DNA from: Pirellulales bacterium
GTDB lineage: Bacteria; Planctomycetota; Planctomycetia; Pirellulales; JAICIG01
Assembly: GCA_025924495.1 (NCBI GenBank)
Contig: JAICIG010000224.1
Coordinates: forward strand, 1 to 12,772
Length of the DNA: 12,772 bases
Reading direction: 5' to 3'
Position numbers and translations under genes: made by a program. Below the pieces are notes generated by a model. It saw nothing but the letters and a program-made list of their open reading frames with translations. It was not told where the DNA came from and made no database searches. The first letter of the stretch is position 1. The number at the start of each line of letters is the position of its first letter. Below, piece after piece: positions 1 through 7,929 of this stretch.

Positions 1-456
1 CCCTCCACCTCTCCTGCCGGGCCGCACGGCGGCAACCTCGATCTGGTGGAAGTCGCTCCGGGCAGCACTATCAATTTGCCGGTCTCGGTTCCCGGCGGCT
101 ATCTCTATCTAGGCGACGCGCACGCGGCGATGGGCCATGGCGAACTGTCGGCCACGGGTTTGGAAATGGCCGCGCAAACAGTCATTACGGTCGACATCGC
201 ACGCGAGTCGCCGCTTATCGGCGTGCGAGTTGAATCGGCCGATTTTCTCATGGCCGTGGCGACGCACGGCTCGCTGGAGCGGGCTATCGCCGAAGCATAT
301 GCTCGGCTGATCCTGTGGATGGAAGCCGAGTATGGCTGGAACCGCTGGCGCGCTTATGATCTGCTGACCCACGTGGGCCAGATTTCCGTCGGCTATTACG
401 GCAGCGGGACCGTCGGGGCAAAGGTCGAAAAAAGTTACGTGCAAACGCCAAGCTGA
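1..456 (+). CDS. Acetamidase/formamidase family protein, C-terminal part (5' end outside window)
   Basis: The reading frame is open from base 1 and ends at TGA 454-456, so about 151 C-terminal residues are present and the start lies upstream of the window. The fragment opens with GPHGGNLDL, followed by LPVSVPGGYLYLGDAHAAMGHGELS. These are the hallmark stretches of the FmdA/AmdA acetamidase/formamidase family, which releases ammonia and a carboxylic acid from short amides. A GTG at 46 could be mistaken for a start, but the conserved GPHGG motif lies upstream of it. The usual GDGE motif reads GHGE here, so the exact substrate is uncertain. The amidohydrolase downstream begins within about 30 bp on the same strand, which suggests co-transcription. 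The family is clear; the substrate is not. Confidence 0.85.
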   Translation, partial: PSTSPAGPHGGNLDLVEVAPGSTINLPVSVPGGYLYLGDAHAAMGHGELSATGLEMAAQTVITVDIARESPLIGVRVESADFLMAVATHGSLERAIAEAYARLILWMEAEYGWNRWRAYDLLTHVGQISVGYYGSGTVGAKVEKSYVQTPS

Positions 457-486
457 ACCAGAAGATCGATGCCGCGGAGTCGCTCG

Positions 487-1383
487 ATGCTCTTCGATAC
501 GCACACGAATTTGATGTGGTATCCCGACCATCTCTCCCAAGAGTTTGTCGAAACAGCGTGGGAGGCGAAGCGTGCCAAAATGAAACTCTCGCCCGACGTC
601 TACTTCGCCGGCAGCCAGGTCAAATACGAAAACGCCTTCGACTCGCGTCCCGAGCAATTGCTGGCCGCCTGCGTCGAAGCCGACAAAGTGATTGTGTTCG
701 GCATTCAAGCGCCGTTCTGCGGCATTCGTGCTGATCAAGAATTAATCGCCGATTTCGTCGCCAAGCATTCCGAACGCTTCATCGGCTGGTGCTCGGTCGA
801 TCCAAACGACCCGGCCTGCGTCGAGCAATTGGAATATTACGTCGCCAATCGCGGCTTTCGCGGGCTGAAAGTCTCTCCGATCTACCAGAATTGGGATCCA
901 CAAGATCCCAAGCATCTTCCGCTATTTAAGAAGGCCGAGTCGCTTGGCATCCCGGTGAATATCCATCAGGGGACGTCGTTCGTACGCCCCGGACCGCTGA
1001 AATATGCCAATCCGATTCAGCTCGAGGACATTGCCATCGCGTGCCCCGACTTGCGGATCGTGATCGCGCACATGGGGCATCCGTGGGAAGATGAATGTGT
1101 GGTGCTGATTCGGAAGCATCCTAACCTTTACGCCAACGTGTCGGCGCTGCACTACCGTCCGTTGCGGCACTATCAGGCCTTGATGACTGCCATCGAATAC
1201 GGCGTGGAGCACAAGCTGATCCTTGGCTCCGACTTCCCCTCCGCCACGCTCGCCCAAGTCATCGCCGGCCAGCGCAAGGTCAACGACATTTTGGAAGGGA
1301 CCAGGTTCCCTCGCGTCTCCGCAGAAGTCATCGAGAACATTATCTATGAGAATTGGAAGCGGTTTTTGCCGGAGTATGTGTGA
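487..1383 (+). CDS. Amidohydrolase_2 family metal-dependent hydrolase (TIM barrel)
   Basis: This is a 298-residue protein with the strand-end motifs of the amidohydrolase superfamily. They are MLFDTHTN at residues 1-8, GLKVSP near 126-131, NIHQGT with His at about 160, IAHMGHPW with His at about 195 and 198, and ILGSDFPSAT with the catalytic-type Asp at about 249. These fit the Amidohydrolase_2 (ACMSD-like) group, which hydrolyses or decarboxylates small substrates in the cytoplasm. I prefer ATG 487 over the in-frame ATG 469: the family normally starts right at the first strand, and CGGAG at 475-479 sits 7 bases upstream. The first metal motif is HxN rather than HxH, so one metal ligand may be replaced. 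The gene follows the acetamidase-family gene closely and probably shares its pathway. The exact substrate cannot be read from sequence. Confidence 0.85.
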   Translation: MLFDTHTNLMWYPDHLSQEFVETAWEAKRAKMKLSPDVYFAGSQVKYENAFDSRPEQLLAACVEADKVIVFGIQAPFCGIRADQELIADFVAKHSERFIGWCSVDPNDPACVEQLEYYVANRGFRGLKVSPIYQNWDPQDPKHLPLFKKAESLGIPVNIHQGTSFVRPGPLKYANPIQLEDIAIACPDLRIVIAHMGHPWEDECVVLIRKHPNLYANVSALHYRPLRHYQALMTAIEYGVEHKLILGSDFPSATLAQVIAGQRKVNDILEGTRFPRVSAEVIENIIYENWKRFLPEYV

Positions 1384-3852
1384 TTACTCCCGCGGCATGG
1401 TGAGCACTGCTCTACGGTTCTGGTCGACTTTGAACCTCAGCTCGCCATATTTCTGCTGGTACTCGTAATGGACGGAGCCCGCTTCGCCCGCCTTCCAGGC
1501 GCAGAACGAGACCTCGCCTTTGGCGTCCGAGCGCTTCGAAGAGTTCTTCATGTGCATGGAATAATTCAGGAATTCGGTCGATGCGTTTACGACCCGCGAC
1601 TCCGGACTGATGGTAACGCCCTCGAGCGGCTTTCCATCGGCATCGGTCAGCAACAGTGTCACCGGTTCGGCTGGTTCTAGCTTGAGCGTGACCGGGTCCT
1701 TCTGCGAGCCGTCTTCAACCACCTGATATTCGCTGGTCATGGCGTAGCCGTCGGCCACGACGGTCAACAAAAACGCGTACTGACTTCCAGCCGGCGCGAA
1801 ATCGTTGAAGCGGAATTTCCCGTCTTGGTCAGTCGTTGCAGACAAGGCGCGCTGCTGGTAGCGGTTGTTGGGCCACGTTTTCTGGATCGCCAGGACCTTG
1901 ATGTCAGGCGCCGCCTTGCCGGACTGGTCGACAACTTTGCCTGCAACGTAGACCGGCGGTCCCGAGACAGGCTTCGGCGGAACAGCCTTGAGCGCAACGG
2001 AGATGACTCGGTTGGCGGGCACGGTAAACTCAAAGGTATCGACATCGTCTCCAACGAGATAGGCGATTGCGCCTTTCTCTCCGGCCTTCCAGGAACCGAG
2101 GCGCACCTCTCCGCGGTCGTTCGATTCCACGCCCGACTCCCATATATGCTGCGGATAGCTCAGGTATTCCGTGCCGTCGGCAAGTGCGCGCCGAGTCGGC
2201 AGCGCGCGGAGCTGGGAGACGGGTTTCCCCTTCGCGGTAAATCTGAAGGTGACAGGTTCTGATTTCTCCGTCTTCAACGTAAGCGGGTCCTGCTGCTTTC
2301 CGTCTTTTACGAGGCGATACTCGCTGGTCATCAGCCATTGGTCTGAAACTACGGCCACTAGAAACGCGTATTGCTTGCCGGGCTCCGCAAAATTCTCAAA
2401 AGAGAACCGCCCCTCTTTATCCGTGGTGGTTTTCAGCATCTCTTGCTGATAGCGATTGTTGGGCCAGGTTTTTTGGACGGCGAGAATCGTCGTGTCTGGA
2501 ACCGCCCCGCCATCTTCATCCACGACTCGTCCTTGCACGCGGATCGAATCCGCAGCCGCAGATGCCGCAGGACTCCAGAAGCCATTGATCAGTACGGCCA
2601 GAACGACAATTGCGATGCCAAACATAAGCAGGCCTCCTAGGAAGAGTGGTCGAACATTCAAGCGACGTCGTCGGCGATACTTGGCTTCCAATTGCGTGAC
2701 CGTACGCGGCCGCAGCGCGGTTGTCGGCTGCTGCCAGGAAGCCAAACATTGCTCCAGGTCAGCGGCCAATTCTTTGGCCGATTGGTAACGGTCGGCGGGC
2801 GCGGGCGCATGTAGTTTGGCGACGATGGCCGCCAGCCACTTGGGAACCGAGGGATTGACCTGTTCCACAGGCGGCGAATCGGCGTTGACTACCTTATGCA
2901 GCAGTTGGTAGTGCGAATCAGCGACAAACGGCGGCCGGCCCGCCGCCATGGCGTAGATCACGCTTCCCAGGCTGAACAGGTCGCTGCGGCCGTCAACCTC
3001 TTCGCCGCGAACCTGTTCTGGCGACATGTACTGCGGCGTGCCGGCGACCAGGCCGCTCTGCGTCAGACGCGGGTCGTCGCCGAGATGCGCAATGCCAAAA
3101 TCGGTAATCCTGACCCGTTCGGCGCCGGCGCCAAGCAGGATATTGGCCGGTTTGATGTCGCGGTGGACCAGCCCCTGAGCATGAGCGGCGGCCAGCCCTG
3201 CTGCGACCTGCATTGCCACTCTCAGGAGTTCTTCCACCTTGAGCGGGCCCTGGCGATCGATTCGCGCCTGCAAATTGTCGCCGCGCAGATAGGGCATGCT
3301 GAAAAATGGAATGCCGTCTACCTCGCCGACGGCGTAAATCTCGATCACATTTTCGTGAACGATGGAAGCGGCGGCTCGCGCCTCGCGTGCAAATCTCTCG
3401 CGCGCTTGGCGATCTTTCCAGAGGCGCGGCGTGAGCACTTTTAGCGCCACGAACCTGCCCAGAGCCCGTTCGAGCGCCTTCAGTACGATTCCCATCCCGC
3501 CGGCGCCGATGATGCCGGCGACTTCGTAATTTCCCAGGCGTCCCAGGATGTGGGGATCGTCCGTAGGACCAAGGAATTTCAGCAGCTTGGCGAAGTCATC
3601 GGACAACTCATCGCTTGTTTCGCGGCAGCTAAAGCGCAGCTCGTCGAACTCGTCGTCGCGGAGGAAGGATCGCGCCGCTCGCCACGCATGTGTTCCTGCC
3701 GACAGCATTTCCAGTTGCTCGCGACAGGCTTGGCAAGTACTCAAGTGAGATTCATACGCTTCGAGTTCGGCTTCACTTAGTTGATTCGAGGCGATGCCGC
3801 TCAGCACCGACTCGGAAAGGCATTCGGTCTCGTTGTTCTTGGACCTATGCAT
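1384..3852 (-). CDS. Transmembrane Hanks-type Ser/Thr kinase with N-terminal zinc-finger anti-sigma motif and duplicated external domain
   Basis: This is an 822-residue signalling protein. Residues 36-43 form HxxxCxxC (H36, C40, C43), the zinc-binding anti-sigma type motif. The kinase domain spans about 109-370: glycine loop GAGGMG 116-121, Lys138, Glu157, HRDIKPAN with Asp232, DFG 251-253 and SPE 277-279. All catalytic residues are present, so it should be active. After RRRRR at about 393-397 there is one membrane helix at about 402-424, followed by two related carboxypeptidase-regulatory-like (Ig-fold) segments at about 438-620 and 636-818, which should lie outside the cytoplasmic membrane. 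ATG 3852 is chosen because it overlaps the sigma gene stop (ATGCATAG), giving translational coupling; an earlier in-frame start would lie deep inside the sigma gene and add low-complexity sequence. The protein probably holds or modifies the sigma factor in response to an external signal. The partner is inferred from context; the signal is unknown. Confidence 0.94.
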   Translation of the reverse strand: MHRSKNNETECLSESVLSGIASNQLSEAELEAYESHLSTCQACREQLEMLSAGTHAWRAARSFLRDDEFDELRFSCRETSDELSDDFAKLLKFLGPTDDPHILGRLGNYEVAGIIGAGGMGIVLKALERALGRFVALKVLTPRLWKDRQARERFAREARAAASIVHENVIEIYAVGEVDGIPFFSMPYLRGDNLQARIDRQGPLKVEELLRVAMQVAAGLAAAHAQGLVHRDIKPANILLGAGAERVRITDFGIAHLGDDPRLTQSGLVAGTPQYMSPEQVRGEEVDGRSDLFSLGSVIYAMAAGRPPFVADSHYQLLHKVVNADSPPVEQVNPSVPKWLAAIVAKLHAPAPADRYQSAKELAADLEQCLASWQQPTTALRPRTVTQLEAKYRRRRRLNVRPLFLGGLLMFGIAIVVLAVLINGFWSPAASAAADSIRVQGRVVDEDGGAVPDTTILAVQKTWPNNRYQQEMLKTTTDKEGRFSFENFAEPGKQYAFLVAVVSDQWLMTSEYRLVKDGKQQDPLTLKTEKSEPVTFRFTAKGKPVSQLRALPTRRALADGTEYLSYPQHIWESGVESNDRGEVRLGSWKAGEKGAIAYLVGDDVDTFEFTVPANRVISVALKAVPPKPVSGPPVYVAGKVVDQSGKAAPDIKVLAIQKTWPNNRYQQRALSATTDQDGKFRFNDFAPAGSQYAFLLTVVADGYAMTSEYQVVEDGSQKDPVTLKLEPAEPVTLLLTDADGKPLEGVTISPESRVVNASTEFLNYSMHMKNSSKRSDAKGEVSFCAWKAGEAGSVHYEYQQKYGELRFKVDQNRRAVLTMPRE
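1399..2541 (-). repeat. Internal duplication encoding twin external domains of the kinase
   Basis: The C-terminal half of the kinase contains two tandem related segments of about 183 residues, encoded by 1993-2541 (first copy) and 1399-1947 (second copy). Both contain the identical run QKTWPNNRYQQ, followed by TTD, G(R/K)F, the QYAFL block, MTSEY, DP(L/V)TLK, EPVT and a (S/A)WKAGE block in the same order. The copies have diverged elsewhere, so this is an old duplication and not an assembly artefact. Confidence 0.9.
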
Positions 3853-4465
3853 GGCAGCGCCCTCGGTCGATCGCATCGTCCAGGAGCCCATCCGCCTCAT
3901 TCCTGGCCAACGCCTGCAAGCGGCGCATGATGCGACTGCGCGCCGTGTAGATCGAACCAACGCTTCGGCCAAGCGAGCGGGCGGCTTCATCGACGGAAAT
4001 CCCGTCCACGGCCGTCAGCCAGAACGCTTGCCAGGTCGTCTCTTCGAATTCCGCCCGGACCCTCCGGGCCAAGGCGCGAAAACGCTCCCGCCGGTAATTC
4101 ATCTCGAGGTCAGTCGACGGGTCTTCCTGGCTGTTCAGGACGGCGAGGGCCGTCGTACCGCCGCGAGCTGAGTCTGGCATGCGGCGGCGGAACATGGTGA
4201 TTGCCTGATTCGACGCGATTCGCGATAGCCAGGTGCGAAACCGCGCTCGGTCCGGATCGGGCTGCCAGTCGGCAATCCGTTCGGCCACTGCCGACAGGAC
4301 GTTTTGAGCAAGGTCTTGCGCGTCGGCTTGCTGCAGCCCGCGCTGGCGAGCGAATCGGTAAATCGCGGGCTCGTAAATCGACACAAATTCATCCCAAGCT
4401 GCTTGATTGGCCGGGTCGTTGAGCCGCGCAAGCAGCGTGAGTCGAGTCGTAGGAAACCCCGGCAT
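3845..4465 (-). CDS. ECF-like sigma-70 family RNA polymerase sigma factor
   Basis: This is a 206-residue sigma factor with only regions 2 and 4. Region 2 spans about residues 23-95 (DEFVSIYEPAIYRFARQRGL, then DAQDLAQNVL for core binding, and RFRTWLSRIASNQAITMFRRR for -10 recognition). Region 4 spans about 140-187, with the helix-turn-helix ISVDEAARSLGRSVGSIYTA. The N-terminus TTRLTLLARLNDP is a style common among planctomycete sigma factors. ATG 4465 is preceded by AAAGGG about 7 bases upstream. The gene lies directly upstream of, and overlaps by 8 bp, the zinc-finger kinase gene, so the kinase is its likely regulator. The target promoters are unknown. I saw no convincing autoregulated promoter in front of it. 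Confidence 0.92.
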   Translation of the reverse strand: MPGFPTTRLTLLARLNDPANQAAWDEFVSIYEPAIYRFARQRGLQQADAQDLAQNVLSAVAERIADWQPDPDRARFRTWLSRIASNQAITMFRRRMPDSARGGTTALAVLNSQEDPSTDLEMNYRRERFRALARRVRAEFEETTWQAFWLTAVDGISVDEAARSLGRSVGSIYTARSRIMRRLQALARNEADGLLDDAIDRGRCHA

Positions 4466-4766
4466 GAATTACCCTTTCATGGCATTACTCGCGACACGAA
4501 TCGATTTCTGTCAGCATTTTGAGATTTTTCGGCGGCCAGAGAAGGGGCTCGTCGCATTGTTGTTGGGCTGCGGCTGCATGCCAACAGACACGCCTGCATC
4601 CATCTTGCTTAGAGGCCTGCTTCCGTCGGGAGTCGGATTCGCTTGAGAAACGCGAAATCCTAAGAACGGCCGCGAGTCTGGAATCTCCGCCGGCGCCTCG
4701 ACACTGCGGAGAGCGGCGCGACGCAAACCGTGTTTGGCTCGCCGTTTTTTGGCCTATGCAAACGCC
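4466..4766. other. Non-coding spacer between the sigma gene start and the dehydrogenase gene end
   Basis: Both flanking genes are on the minus strand, so this 301-bp stretch should hold the sigma-gene promoter and the end of the dehydrogenase transcript. I found no strong hairpin plus T-run and no convincing -35/-10 pair. Short open frames here lack ribosome sites. One minus-strand frame has a possible protein remnant, listed separately. Confidence 0.6.
4643..4726 (-). pseudogene. Possible remnant of a formylglycine-generating-enzyme (SUMF1) type C-terminus
   Basis: In one minus-strand frame the spacer reads LRRAALRSVEAP, a short linker, then SRPFLGFRVSQ. This resembles the last strand region of FGE-sulfatase domains (an R(S/A)A..R motif, then FLGFRVA). 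An in-frame TAG lies upstream at about 4754-4756, and no other part of that domain is visible, so at most about 28 residues survive. It has no plausible start or ribosome site. This is a pattern match by eye over a short segment and could be chance. Confidence 0.25.
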
Positions 4767-7700
4767 TTATCCCGACCGACGCCGCGAGAGTAAATACGTT
4801 GCTCCTGCGGCCAATAGCGCGCAGCCCGCCAGCGCCGCAGCGCCCTTCCACGCCGCGCGACGGCGATCATGCTCATTGTTGCGGGCGGTGGGGTAGCGAA
4901 CCTCAGGGTATCCGCCCACAGGTCCGCGGGGACCTTCGTGCAAGCCCATTTGCAAGACTTGGGCCAGGTGGAGCGCCTGCCGGTTGGAGCCTTCGCAGAT
5001 CTGATGCCGGCAACTGAAACCGTCGGCGATCAGTAAGGTATCGGTCTTCGCCTTGCGCACGGCGGGCAGCAATCGCTGTTCGCCGATCTGCATCGAGATA
5101 TCGTAGTGGCTCTCTTCGAAGCCGAACGAGCCCGCCATGCCGCAACAGCCGGAATCGAGCATTTTAACGTCGAGCCCCATCCGCTCGAGAATCGCTGCTT
5201 CGCCGTCGAGCTTGAGAATGGATTTGTGATGGCAATGACCGTGCACGACCGCCTTGCGCGCGAGCCGTGGCGGCTGATAGTCGGGCAGTTGAGCCAGGAA
5301 GCCGCCCAGCGTGAACGTCTGCTTGCTCAGCCGCTGAGCGTCGAAGTCATCGGGAAGTAGATTCACCAATTCGTCGCGGAACACGGCGGCGCAGCTTGGC
5401 TCCAAGCCCACCAGAGGCGTCCCGGCGCGAATCTCGTCGCGCAGCGAGTCGAGAATCTTCCTTAAAAGACTCTTGGCCAAGGTCAGCATGCCGAAGTCGT
5501 AAAGGGGCCGTCCACAGCATAGCGCCTGCTCCGGGACGATGACTCGGCGGCCGGCATGTTCGAGCACTTCGACGGCCGCCTTGGCTATTTCGGGATGAAA
5601 GTGATTGGTAAACGTATCGGGCCACAAGATCACGGGCGGTGCGGCGGGATTGCGCACCGCTCGCTTAAAGAACCATTGTTTGAAGGTTTCTTGCGCGAAG
5701 CGAGGCGCTTCGCGCTGCGGCGCGACGCCTGCCAAACGCTTCATCAAATAACCAATCCCCGGCGCCTGCAGCATCGCGTTCACAAGATTGGGCATGCGCG
5801 AGCCGAGCCGCGCCCACCAGCCGATCAACCCCATTGCGTAAGCGGCCCGCGGGCGCAATCGCCCCTCGTAGTAATGCGAGAGGAACTCGGCCTTGTACGT
5901 CGCCATGTCGACATTGGCAGGGCAGTCGCTCTTGCATCCTTTGCACGCCAGGCACAGATCGAGGGCCTCGCGCACGTGCTCGTCTTGCCAGCCCCCCTTC
6001 ACCGGATCGCCGTGCAACATCTCGAACAGCAGCCTGGCCCGTCCGCGCGTCGAATGCATTTCCTCGCGCGTCGCCTGATAGCTGGGGCACATGACGCCGA
6101 TGTGCTCGCGGCGGCATTCGCCCAGCCCGATGCAGCGCACCGTGGCCGCGGCGAAGCTGCGCTGATCGTCGACGAACTGAAAATGGGTTTTCAACTGGGG
6201 AGGTTGATAGTCGGCGCCAAGCCGCAAGTGTTCGTCCAGCCGATCAGGATCGGTTTTGATGCCCGGGTTCATCTTGCCGTCGGGATCCCAGATCGCTTTG
6301 AACTCGCGAAACGCTTCGACAAGTTCGTCGCCAAACATTCTGGGCAGCAGTTCCGAGCGAAACCGACCGTCGCCATGCTCGCCCGATAGCGAACCGCCGT
6401 AGCGCACGACCAAATCGGCCGCCGCCTCCATGAACTCGCGGTATTTGGCGATGCCAGCGGCCGACGTGAGATCGAAATTCGTACGCGTGTGAATACAACC
6501 CTGGCCAAGATGGGCGAACAGCGGGCCGACGTATCCAAACGAATCGATCAACTGCCGCAGCTCGCGCAAGTAGTCGCCGATTTTGTCCGGGTGCACGGCG
6601 CCATCTTCCCAGCCGGGCCAGAGATCGCCCGCCCCAGGCACGCGGCTCAAGCTTAGTCCCTCATGCCGAATCGACCATAGCCGATGGGCCTGCTGCTGGT
6701 CCGCAAATAATTCGGCAGAGACGACGCCCGGCTGCCGCCGCAGCCGCTCGATTAACCGCTCCGCCTGGACGAGCACATCCTCGCGCGTGTCGGCGCCAAG
6801 CTCGATATAAAGCCAGCTTCGCCCCTCGGGCAGCAGTGGCAGTTCTTTCAGCCGGTGCGCCTTGGCTTTCAAGGCATCGACGAGGTAATCGTCGATGCCT
6901 TCCAAGCCGATCGGCTCGTGCTCGCGGATCAAGGGAACGTTATCGCCGGCAGTAGCGATGTCTGGAAAACCAGCCACCACCAGCACTCGTTCAGGCGGGC
7001 TGTGCATGAGCCGGCAGACGGCTTCGACCGCGACGACGCACGTTCCCTCCGAGCCGACTAAGGAACGTGCGACATGGAAGCCTTTCTCGGGAAGCAATTG
7101 GTCGAGGTTATAGCCGGAGCATTGCCGCGGAATTTGCGGATATCGCTCGCGAACCAGTTCGGCATATCGATTTCGCAACATGCGCAGTCGCGCGTAGATT
7201 TCCCCGCGTCGCCCGGCGGCTGCAACAATTGTATTCAGTTCCTCGTCGCTTGTTGGGCCAACGCGCATGCGCAGGCCATCATAGGTGATGACCTTTAATT
7301 CGTGGATGTTGTCGACGGTGCGGCCGCCCATCATCGAATGGATGCCGCACGAATTATTGCCGATCATGCCGCCCAGATTGCAGCGGTTGTGAGTCGATGG
7401 ATCGGGCGCGAACGTCAAATGGTATTCTTCGGCCGCCTGGCGCAAGCTATCGCAAATTACGCCCGGCTGAACCCGCGCCACTTGATGCTCCGGGTCGAGC
7501 TCGAGGATGCGGTTCATGTGCTTCGACAAATCGAGTACCACCGCCGCATTGCAACTGTTGCCGCTGATGCTCGTGCCGCCGCCTCGCGGCAAGATAGGCG
7601 CGCCATGCCTGCGACAAACCGCCAATGCCGCGGCCACGTCGTCCGCATCGATAGGCAGGACCACGCCAATTGGCACGCGGCGGAAGATGGCCGAATCGGT

Positions 7701-7850
7701 CGTATACAGCGCGCGGCTGCCAGAATCAAAGCGAACTTCGCCGCGCAGCTCGCGTCGCAGTTCCGCCTCGAGGGCGACAGCATCGACATCAACTTCGCGT
7801 CTTGCCGGTCGGGCGCCGGCAGCGGCTGGCGCCTGAGTAATAGAGCTCAT
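4767..7850 (-). CDS. FAD-linked and [4Fe-4S]/CCG-domain D-2-hydroxyacid dehydrogenase (YdiJ/GlcD-GlpC type)
   Basis: This 1027-residue fusion oxidises a D-2-hydroxyacid (D-lactate, glycolate or D-2-hydroxyglutarate type) on FAD and passes electrons through Fe-S centres. The FAD-binding PCMH-type domain covers about 30-285 (PRGGGTSISGNS 88-99, NLGGMIGNNSCG 158-169). The FAD-oxidase C-terminal domain reaches about 535 (SGEHGDG 489-495, NPGIK 528-532). Fe-S motifs follow: C573, C579 and C588-P, then CLACKGCKSDCP with C633, C636, C639 and C643. Cysteine-rich CCG motifs are at 778-780 and 902-904. The length is close to E. coli YdiJ (about 1018). A hydrophobic helix at about 1001-1022 with a RRRSG tail suggests membrane anchoring. 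ATG 7850 is chosen over the upstream GTG 7889 because GGAGGT (7857-7862) sits 6 bases before it. The gene follows the PoxB-like gene after 79 bp, so the two are probably co-transcribed. The substrate is not determined by sequence. Confidence 0.88.
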   Translation of the reverse strand: MSSITQAPAAAGARPARREVDVDAVALEAELRRELRGEVRFDSGSRALYTTDSAIFRRVPIGVVLPIDADDVAAALAVCRRHGAPILPRGGGTSISGNSCNAAVVLDLSKHMNRILELDPEHQVARVQPGVICDSLRQAAEEYHLTFAPDPSTHNRCNLGGMIGNNSCGIHSMMGGRTVDNIHELKVITYDGLRMRVGPTSDEELNTIVAAAGRRGEIYARLRMLRNRYAELVRERYPQIPRQCSGYNLDQLLPEKGFHVARSLVGSEGTCVVAVEAVCRLMHSPPERVLVVAGFPDIATAGDNVPLIREHEPIGLEGIDDYLVDALKAKAHRLKELPLLPEGRSWLYIELGADTREDVLVQAERLIERLRRQPGVVSAELFADQQQAHRLWSIRHEGLSLSRVPGAGDLWPGWEDGAVHPDKIGDYLRELRQLIDSFGYVGPLFAHLGQGCIHTRTNFDLTSAAGIAKYREFMEAAADLVVRYGGSLSGEHGDGRFRSELLPRMFGDELVEAFREFKAIWDPDGKMNPGIKTDPDRLDEHLRLGADYQPPQLKTHFQFVDDQRSFAAATVRCIGLGECRREHIGVMCPSYQATREEMHSTRGRARLLFEMLHGDPVKGGWQDEHVREALDLCLACKGCKSDCPANVDMATYKAEFLSHYYEGRLRPRAAYAMGLIGWWARLGSRMPNLVNAMLQAPGIGYLMKRLAGVAPQREAPRFAQETFKQWFFKRAVRNPAAPPVILWPDTFTNHFHPEIAKAAVEVLEHAGRRVIVPEQALCCGRPLYDFGMLTLAKSLLRKILDSLRDEIRAGTPLVGLEPSCAAVFRDELVNLLPDDFDAQRLSKQTFTLGGFLAQLPDYQPPRLARKAVVHGHCHHKSILKLDGEAAILERMGLDVKMLDSGCCGMAGSFGFEESHYDISMQIGEQRLLPAVRKAKTDTLLIADGFSCRHQICEGSNRQALHLAQVLQMGLHEGPRGPVGGYPEVRYPTARNNEHDRRRAAWKGAAALAGCALLAAGATYLLSRRRSG

Positions 7851-7856
7851 TGCTGC

Positions 7857-7862
7857 ACCTCC
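7857..7862 (-). promoter_or_regulatory. Strong ribosome binding site GGAGGT that fixes the dehydrogenase start
   Basis: The minus strand reads GGAGGTGCAGCAATG, with the Shine-Dalgarno core 6 bases before ATG 7850. This supports the shorter start over GTG 7889. Confidence 0.8.
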
Positions 7863-7929
7863 AACGCCGGACTGCCAAAAGCGGTTCACGTTGCCAAACG
7901 CGCGGCCCGCGGTCTCAGGTCGCTCCGAC

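Noticed and set aside
3853..3990. Longer start for the kinase gene
   Set aside because: The extension lies inside the sigma gene and is arginine-rich and unlike kinases; ATG 3852 overlaps the sigma stop as expected for coupling.
4407..4646. Plus-strand open frame with a lipobox-like ALLLGCGC
   Set aside because: It overlaps the sigma gene antisense, has no ribosome site, and the hydrophobic stretch is too far from the start.
5556..6389. Long plus-strand open frame opposite the FAD/Fe-S dehydrogenase
   Set aside because: It is an antisense shadow of a gene with clear motifs.
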